Part shown: one piece after another, positions 61,229 to 64,000 of the stretch
Layout: the number at the start of each line of letters is the position of its first letter
Numbering within the stretch: position 1 is the stretch's first letter
NCBI GenBank assembly: GCA_963576725.1
Contig: OY755244.1
Span: 33,205,876 to 33,269,875 of the forward strand
DNA from: Azorinus chamasolen
Lineage: Eukaryota; Mollusca; Bivalvia; Cardiida; Solecurtidae
Direction: 5' to 3'
Length of the DNA stretch: 64,000 bases
The notes under the pieces: model-generated
The model's database searches: none
What the model was told of the DNA's origin: nothing
The model's input: only the letters and a program-made list of their open reading frames with translations
Made by a program: the position numbers and the translations under genes

Positions 61229-61485
61229 TTAACTCTTTACTCCATGAATATTCATGTATGACATGACATTATGAATATTAATAAGGTGATTTTTTTAACA
61301 TGGCATTTATTAACAAAGAAAAGCTATGCCATGGCACAAATTGTAGAATCAGATCGATATTATTCTATCAGCAAACAAGGCAGACCCTGATCAGACGAGA
61401 ATGTAAGAAAAGCTATGCCATGGCACATATTGTAGAATCAGATCAATATTATTCTATCAGCAAACAAGGCAGACCCTGATCAGAC
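61229..61485 (+). mobile_element. TTAA-B left half with 95-bp internal duplication
   Basis: AAAGCTATGCCATGGCACA.. to CCCTGATCAGACGAGAATGT occurs twice in tandem. Both repeats stop inside the palindrome (GATCAGAC) where the right half should begin. Only TTAA at 61229. Confidence 0.8.
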
Positions 61486-62220
61486 AAGAATGTAAGTGCA
61501 TTATAGCTTGTTGTTCCAGACAATGTAAGTGAATTATAACTTGTGCTTTACAATGTAAGTGCATTATAGCTTGTTGTTCCAGACAATGTAAGTTAATCAT
61601 AGTTTGTGCTTTACAATGTATGTGCATTATAGCTTCTTGTGTTAGACAATGTAAGTACATTATAGCTTATTGTACTGGACAAAGTAAATGCATTATAGCT
61701 TGTGGTAGACAATATTGTTTTTTGTTTGTATTGATTAACGTCCCTTTCTGCTCACTATTGGCTGATTTGACGCCACAGAGAGAGGGGAGAGGATACAGAG
61801 AAACCAAGGCATGATGCCCTACTCTTATCATCAACAGAACTTCTCTGGTTCTTTAAGATGCCCAGTGTAAAGCACTGATACATCGGACCTCCATTTATAT
61901 TCTCATCGGAAGGACGTGGTCCGGCGTGGGATCAAACCGCAAGACCACGTCCGCCGGGGTAGACAATGTAAATGCATTATAGCTCGTTGTGCTGGACAGT
62001 GTAAGTGACTTATAGTTTGTTGTGCTAGACAATGTTAGTTCATTATAGCTTGTTGTGCTGGAGAATATAGGTGCATTATAGCTTGTTGTGCTGGACAATA
62101 TAGGTGCATTTTAGCTTGTTGTGCTGGACAATATAGGTGCATTATAGCTTCTACAAGAGAGTGTAATTACATTACAGCTTGGGTGCTGGACAATGTAACC
62201 GCATTATAGCTACTTTTTTG
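61486..62220 (+). repeat. ~33-bp minisatellite, interrupted by repeat N
   Basis: Units GCATTATAGCTTGTTGTGC and TGGACAATGTAAGT, about 15 times. Confidence 0.9.
61715..61955 (+). repeat. Dispersed repeat N, copy 2
   Basis: CCTTTCTGCTCACTATTGGC, GAGAGAGGGGAGAGGATACA, AGAAACCAAGGCATGATGCC. The right part carries a B-box-like GGTTTGATCCC on the minus strand, so a SINE origin is possible. It lies inside the minisatellite. Confidence 0.65.
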
Positions 62221-62231
62221 AATGCTGAATG

Positions 62232-62631
62232 TTCATTCTTGCACAAAACGTGCTGTTGTAGTCCCGCTAGACCATGTATTAACAAGGCGATTCTCGTGCT
62301 CACGCACTGTTGTTGACCGGTCTTAAGTATACCTAATCGGGGCCTAAGGTATACAATGGACGCGAATGCTAAATAGCGTTTTGGCATGAGCTAGGTGAAC
62401 GAGGTGCGAGTATTTCAGGGGCACTGACAATGAACTGTTTTAGTGATAGACATATTGAATGAAATTCCGTGTAAACGGTATTTGATACAATCATGAAATG
62501 ACGTCAGAAAGAAAACACAGTGACCCGGAAACAGCATAAATCGAACGAAGTGTCTAAGAAGTGTATAGTTTTGCTTGTATTTGGAAGAATTAAACTGATG
62601 CATGAAAGCAGAAAATGGGTTTAATGCAAGA
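62232..62631 (+). mobile_element. Dispersed repeat T, copy 2, possible MITE
   Basis: ATTCTTGCA at the left and TGCAAGAAT (62623-62631) at the right may be terminal inverted repeats. 62232-62600 aligns with 55493-55862. No coding sequence. Confidence 0.65.
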
Positions 62632-62703
62632 ATAGCGTTAATACACGTTTGTTTTCGGGCAATAACATCTGCAGTGTCCCTTGGGAACGTAATGTTCTAT
62701 TAT

Positions 62704-62800
62704 TCTATTTAATCCCTTATTCCATGAACATTCATGTAATGACATCATGAATATTAATTATATTGCTGTAACAGTACATGAACACAGGAATTTTTGCAGT
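62704..62800 (+). mobile_element. TTAA-B left part only
   Basis: CCATGAACATTCATGTAATG to CACAGGAATTTTTGCAG, ending before the palindrome. Confidence 0.65.
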
Positions 62801-62840
62801 GTCCGAAAAATTTATTTTTTTGTTGGTAGCCCATAGGCTA

Positions 62841-63032
62841 CATGAAACCATTGTGATAAATAGAGCATTTGCTCCACATGACCTCCACATGAGCAAATGC
62901 TCTATTTATCACAACGGTTTCAAAACTACACAATTCTGAAAATTTCCTTTTCTCTAGTTAATGCTCCTTTTTAGTAGATTTAATCAAAGATGTTCATGAG
63001 GTCTAAAAATAGCCTAAGTGGGAATGGGTTAA
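62841..63032 (+). mobile_element. TTAA-A MITE with apex filler
   Basis: The left flank is eroded. The tip reads GCTCCACATGACCTCCACATGAGC: the motif CTCCACATGA is duplicated at the centre. Right TTAA. Confidence 0.85.
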
Positions 63033-63298
63033 TGAGCCATATTACTTCTTAATTTTTTTAAATATCATATTTACACAACACTTTAATGAACTCAATTGCT
63101 TATGATTTTTATAACTTTGGCAAGCAACTTGTTCTAGCATGCACTAATATCAAATTACTTTACAAATGCATAACTTGTATTATTTATGTTTTAAATTAAG
63201 GGACTGTGATACATCAATGGTACACCCATTTTTTGTTTTTGATAGTATTTATAAATGTAACTGCTTTTGATGCCACATTCTAATATTCTTTTTAAACT
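63033..63298. other. Unique sequence, nothing assigned
   Basis: AT-rich, no frame or family. Confidence 0.35.
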
Positions 63299-63935
63299 AG
63301 AGCTATCACTAAAGGTGATTAATACCTCCACCCACCACCTTGCCACAAGATCCATTTACCTCAATACAATAAGCAATAGCTCAATAATCCTTTCATCTAC
63401 ACTAAATTGCTTATGAAAAGTAAGAAAGGGGAAACAATTCCCTCAAAAATGAATTTAGAGTTACAACCCTTGTTGACTGCGCATCCTCACACCAACCTCT
63501 ATCCATATATAAAATTTCACAGGACTGCCTACAATACTTAAGAAGTTATGCTCTGAACAAAAATTGTTTTTGAAAAGCATCTAAGGGGAATAACCCCCTC
63601 AAAAATGACTTTATAGTTACAACCTTGTTGAATGCACATCCTCTCATCAATGATCATCCCTTATCTATATGTAAAGTTTCACAGTTTGGCCTACAATACT
63701 TAAGAAGTTATGTTCTGGACAAAACATTGCTTCTGAAAAGTAACTAAGGGTTATAACTCCCCCAAAAATGTATTTACAGTTACAACCCTTGTTGACAGAA
63801 CATCCTCTTATCACCCTCTATCCATATATAAAGCTCCGGACAAATGCTCCGGACAAAAATTCGGACGGAAGGGCGGATGGACACACGGACATGCGCGATT
63901 CTAATATAGCTTCTCTTTAGAAGTGGGGGTATAAT
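63299..63935 (+). mobile_element. Helentron-like element with three ~150-bp units
   Basis: The 5' end is CTAGAGCTATCACTAAAGGTGAT (a small hairpin) and ATACCTCCAC. The 3' end is GTGGGGGTAT, inverse at 9 of 10 positions, after TTCTCTTTAGAAG. Core phrases AGTTACAACCCTTGTTGAC and ACAATACTTAAGAAGTTATG recur three times. Confidence 0.65.
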
Positions 63936-64000
63936 AATATGACTATTATTTAATTTATGTGATATATCATCCACTTGTGATAGTATTCATATTATATCTT

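Noticed and set aside
1..64000. Bacterial, phage or integron origin
   Set aside because: No operons, ribosome-binding sites or prokaryotic genes; SINE, LINE, hAT, pogo and piggyBac-like elements and an intron-like organisation indicate an animal nuclear genome.

Overview
The window looks like AT-rich nuclear DNA from an invertebrate, most probably a bivalve mollusc. Reasons: it is gene-poor, it has no operons or ribosome-binding sites, and it is packed with palindromic MITEs, Helentron-type (pearl-like) elements with tandem-repeat cores, a CR1/L2-type LINE and tRNA-headed SINEs. The assignment to bivalves rests on repeat style, not on a database match.

Protein-coding content is small. A complete single-exon rhodopsin-class GPCR (333 aa) lies at 6118-7119 on the plus strand. 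A 5'-truncated CR1/L2-like LINE with an open reverse-transcriptase frame lies at 29642-31648 on the minus strand. Between the MITEs are short MITE-free islands. At least eleven of them carry short minus-strand open frames bounded by plausible AG and GT splice sites (from about 60.9 kb down to 12.3 kb). The best are 60877-60925 with 60690-60775, 54828-54966, 49090-49177, 39879-39946, 27814-27941, 23523-23784 and 12332-12429. They may be exons of one or more minus-strand genes whose introns are almost wholly transposon. I do not recognise the protein.

The bulk of the window is nonautonomous DNA transposons. Families used below: TTAA-A, -B, -C, -E, -G and -J have TTAA at both ends and TTAACCC(T/A)TT..-like termini, as expected of piggyBac-type insertion. 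Pogo-D (several subtypes) and the 935-bp element Q have CAGT..ACTG termini with TA duplications. F has CAGAG..CTCTG termini. One hAT-like element has an 8-bp duplication. P, R, S, K and L are other foldbacks. Seven Helentron-like elements have paired internal inverted termini and usually a microsatellite-like 3' region. Elements are deeply nested, and several empty sites can be read from sibling copies. 'Plus' for each TTAA family means: A, the CCTCTGTAAAAGTCAC half comes first; B, the GAATATTCATG half first; C, the GTTCTATGTTTATT half first; E, the GGACTATTCCA half first.

The most interesting signal is architectural. MITE families with unrelated ends carry long central palindromes, most of which share one apex, GCTCCTATAGGAGC. 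The arms of single copies co-vary, and the apex is where copies break, gain filler (including telomeric TTAGGG units), lose a half, or become symmetrical. This points to a hairpin-tip-dependent process that creates and remodels these elements.
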